NCBI GenBank assembly: GCA_023415845.1
Contig: JAEZJB010000289.1
Location: forward strand, 1 to 6,044
Source: Chloroflexota bacterium
GTDB lineage: Bacteria > Chloroflexota > Chloroflexia > Thermomicrobiales > UBA6265
DNA length: 6,044 nt
Reading direction: 5' to 3'
The position numbers were made by a program, and so were the translations under genes. Positions 5,248 through 6,044 of the stretch are shown here, one piece after another. Below the pieces are notes generated by a model. That model did no database searches, had not been told where the DNA came from, and saw nothing but the letters and a program-made list of their open reading frames with translations. Position 1 is the first letter of the stretch, and each line of letters starts with the position of its first letter.

Positions 5248-5277
5248 CCTCCGTCCCTTGTGGATGGAGGTTTTTTT
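5248..5277 (+). terminator. Regulated intrinsic terminator of the T-box leader
   Basis: CCTCCGTCC (5248-5256) pairs with GGATGGAGG (5262-5270), a 9-bp stem with one G-T wobble and a 5-nt loop, followed by seven T residues (5271-5277). Its left arm is also the right arm of the antiterminator: AAGCC (5245-5249) pairs with GGCTT, TCCG (5250-5253) with CGGA, and TCCCT (5254-5258) with AGGGG. Only one of the two structures can form. This is the switch that decides whether trpE is transcribed. Confidence 0.94.
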
Positions 5278-5315
5278 GTGGCCGTTTTTTCGTTGTCGCT
5301 CGGGAGAAAAACACC

Positions 5316-6044
5316 ATGGTTGCGTCGGTATCTGAGGCCAAATCACGTCGGCACACCATTCCGCCATTTGCCGAGTTCGTCTCGCGCGTGGCATCCGCCC
5401 CAGTCGGCACTCGCAGCGTGCCGATCTATCGGGAAATCCTCGCCGACCTCGAAACGCCGGTTTCCGCCTACCTCAAGATCACTGAGGGGCTGAAACATCC
5501 AGGCTTCATTCTCGAATCGGTTGAAGGTGGAATTCGCATCGCCCGCTATTCGTTTATCGGCACTGGATTTGTGTCGACCCTCACCTTGCGTGACGGGGTG
5601 ATGGAAGAAATCAGCGCCGAAGGGGTCGTTCGCACACCGTATCTTGATCCACTGGACGCCATCTCCTCGGTCATCGATCGATATGAATCCTCACCCGAGC
5701 CCGGTCTCCCGTCATTCACCGGTGGAGCGGTGGGGTACCTGTCCTACGATGCCATCCAGCGATTCGAGCCGCGAGTCGGTATGGCTGCCGGACCTGGCCT
5801 TGGCTATCCCGAAGGTCAATACCATGTCGCCGACGCCATGGTGATCTTCGATCATCTCGAACGCATGATGAAAATCGTCGCTCACGTCCGGTTGGACGAC
5901 GCGACAACCCTTGAAGCGTCGTACGACGAAGCGGTGCGACGAATCGATGAACTCGAGGCCCGACTGTCGCGATCGGTGCCCGCCTACCCGGTGAATGATT
6001 CGACGACTGATCTCGCGGTCGTCGACCGATTTAAACCCAATACG
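5316..6044 (+). CDS. trpE: Anthranilate synthase component I, N-terminal part (runs off the right edge)
   Basis: TrpE forms anthranilate from chorismate, using ammonia supplied by the TrpG glutaminase, in the first committed step of tryptophan synthesis. The 243 residues present cover the N-terminal (Anth_synt_I_N) domain and the linker. Visible are IYREILADLETPVSAYLK (37-54), the tryptophan feedback-site motif FILESVEGG (64-72, with Leu66-Glu67-Ser68), RYSFIGT (77-83), and GGAVGYLSYDAIQRFE (136-151). The chorismate-binding catalytic domain lies beyond the window, and the open end is intact with no frameshift. The ATG at 5316 has GGGAG (5302-5306) 9 nt upstream and follows the leader terminator by 38 nt. 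PabB, the paralogue for aminobenzoate, is the main alternative; the LES motif and the Trp-specific T-box favour TrpE. Expression is predicted to depend on uncharged tRNA-Trp. More trp genes probably follow to the right. Confidence 0.95.
   Translation, partial: MVASVSEAKSRRHTIPPFAEFVSRVASAPVGTRSVPIYREILADLETPVSAYLKITEGLKHPGFILESVEGGIRIARYSFIGTGFVSTLTLRDGVMEEISAEGVVRTPYLDPLDAISSVIDRYESSPEPGLPSFTGGAVGYLSYDAIQRFEPRVGMAAGPGLGYPEGQYHVADAMVIFDHLERMMKIVAHVRLDDATTLEASYDEAVRRIDELEARLSRSVPAYPVNDSTTDLAVVDRFKPNT

Larger units (their letters stand above)
4973..5277 (+). promoter_or_regulatory. T-box riboswitch leader, tRNA-Trp specific, controlling trpE
   Basis: T-box leaders bind a tRNA and continue transcription only when it is uncharged. 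Stem I: the base helix CACCTGC (4985-4991, one bulged C) pairs with GCAGTG (5086-5091). A kink-turn follows, with bulge GAC (4992-4994) and tandem G-A pairs (4995-4996 with 5084-5085). Then TCGGA (4997-5001) pairs with TCCGG (5079-5083). The specifier loop has AGTA on the 5' side (5005-5008) and GAATGGA on the 3' side, with specifier UGG (Trp) at 5075-5077 followed by A. Above it are CCCATC (5009-5014) with GATGCGG (5066-5072, one bulge), the AAAGCGA bulge (5028-5034), and the GCCGGG/CCTGGC apical helix with a GGTG-containing loop. A long hairpin lies at 5155-5183, and Stem III is CGATG/CATCG (5196-5212). The T-box AGGGGTGGCACCGCGG (5218-5233) has bulge UGGC (5223-5226), whose C would face discriminator G73 of tRNA-Trp. 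The antiterminator spans 5218-5258 and excludes the terminator. Confidence 0.95.

Noticed and set aside
5284..5289. Second run of T residues after the terminator
   Set aside because: No stable hairpin directly precedes it, so it is not a second terminator.

Overview
The window is a GC-rich bacterial chromosomal segment carrying housekeeping genes. No mobile element, CRISPR array, tRNA or rRNA was found. A tRNA-sensing T-box leader, methylerythritol-phosphate isoprenoid synthesis (ispE), and an Fpg glycosylase with a long proline-rich insertion before its central beta strands suggest a GC-rich Gram-positive-type lineage. My best guess is Chloroflexota (Thermomicrobia-like). That assignment is inference from a handful of proteins, not a computed placement.

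Left part (1-1569): two genes run leftward as an overlapping pair, rsmA/ksgA (16S rRNA dimethyladenosine transferase) followed by the first 78 codons of ispE, which runs off the left edge. A roughly 100-bp divergent spacer separates them from a rightward small DUF952-family protein gene.

Middle (1570-4319): about 350 bp with no convincing gene is followed by a small unrecognised gene whose stop overlaps the GTG start of mutM/fpg (8-oxoguanine/formamidopyrimidine DNA glycosylase), probably a translationally coupled pair. mutM converges on a leftward M42-family metallo-aminopeptidase gene. The 70-bp spacer between them holds two inverted repeats that may end transcription from either side.

Right part (4320-6044): about 600 bp without a convincing gene contains GCCGGC-type palindromes and a small AT-rich element (three 8-bp tandem repeats inside an 8-bp inverted repeat). 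After it comes the best regulatory locus of the window: a sigma-70-like promoter, a complete T-box riboswitch leader of about 305 nt, an intrinsic terminator, and the start of trpE (anthranilate synthase component I), which runs off the right edge. The leader can be read in detail: Stem I with kink-turn, specifier loop showing UGG (Trp), AG-bulge and apical loop; Stem III; the T-box; and mutually exclusive antiterminator and terminator. Both the specifier codon and the base expected to face the tRNA discriminator (UGGC, for G73) point to tRNA-Trp. The inferred logic is that uncharged tRNA-Trp opens transcription into the trp genes. TrpE itself keeps its tryptophan-binding LES motif, so supply is probably controlled at both the RNA and the enzyme level.
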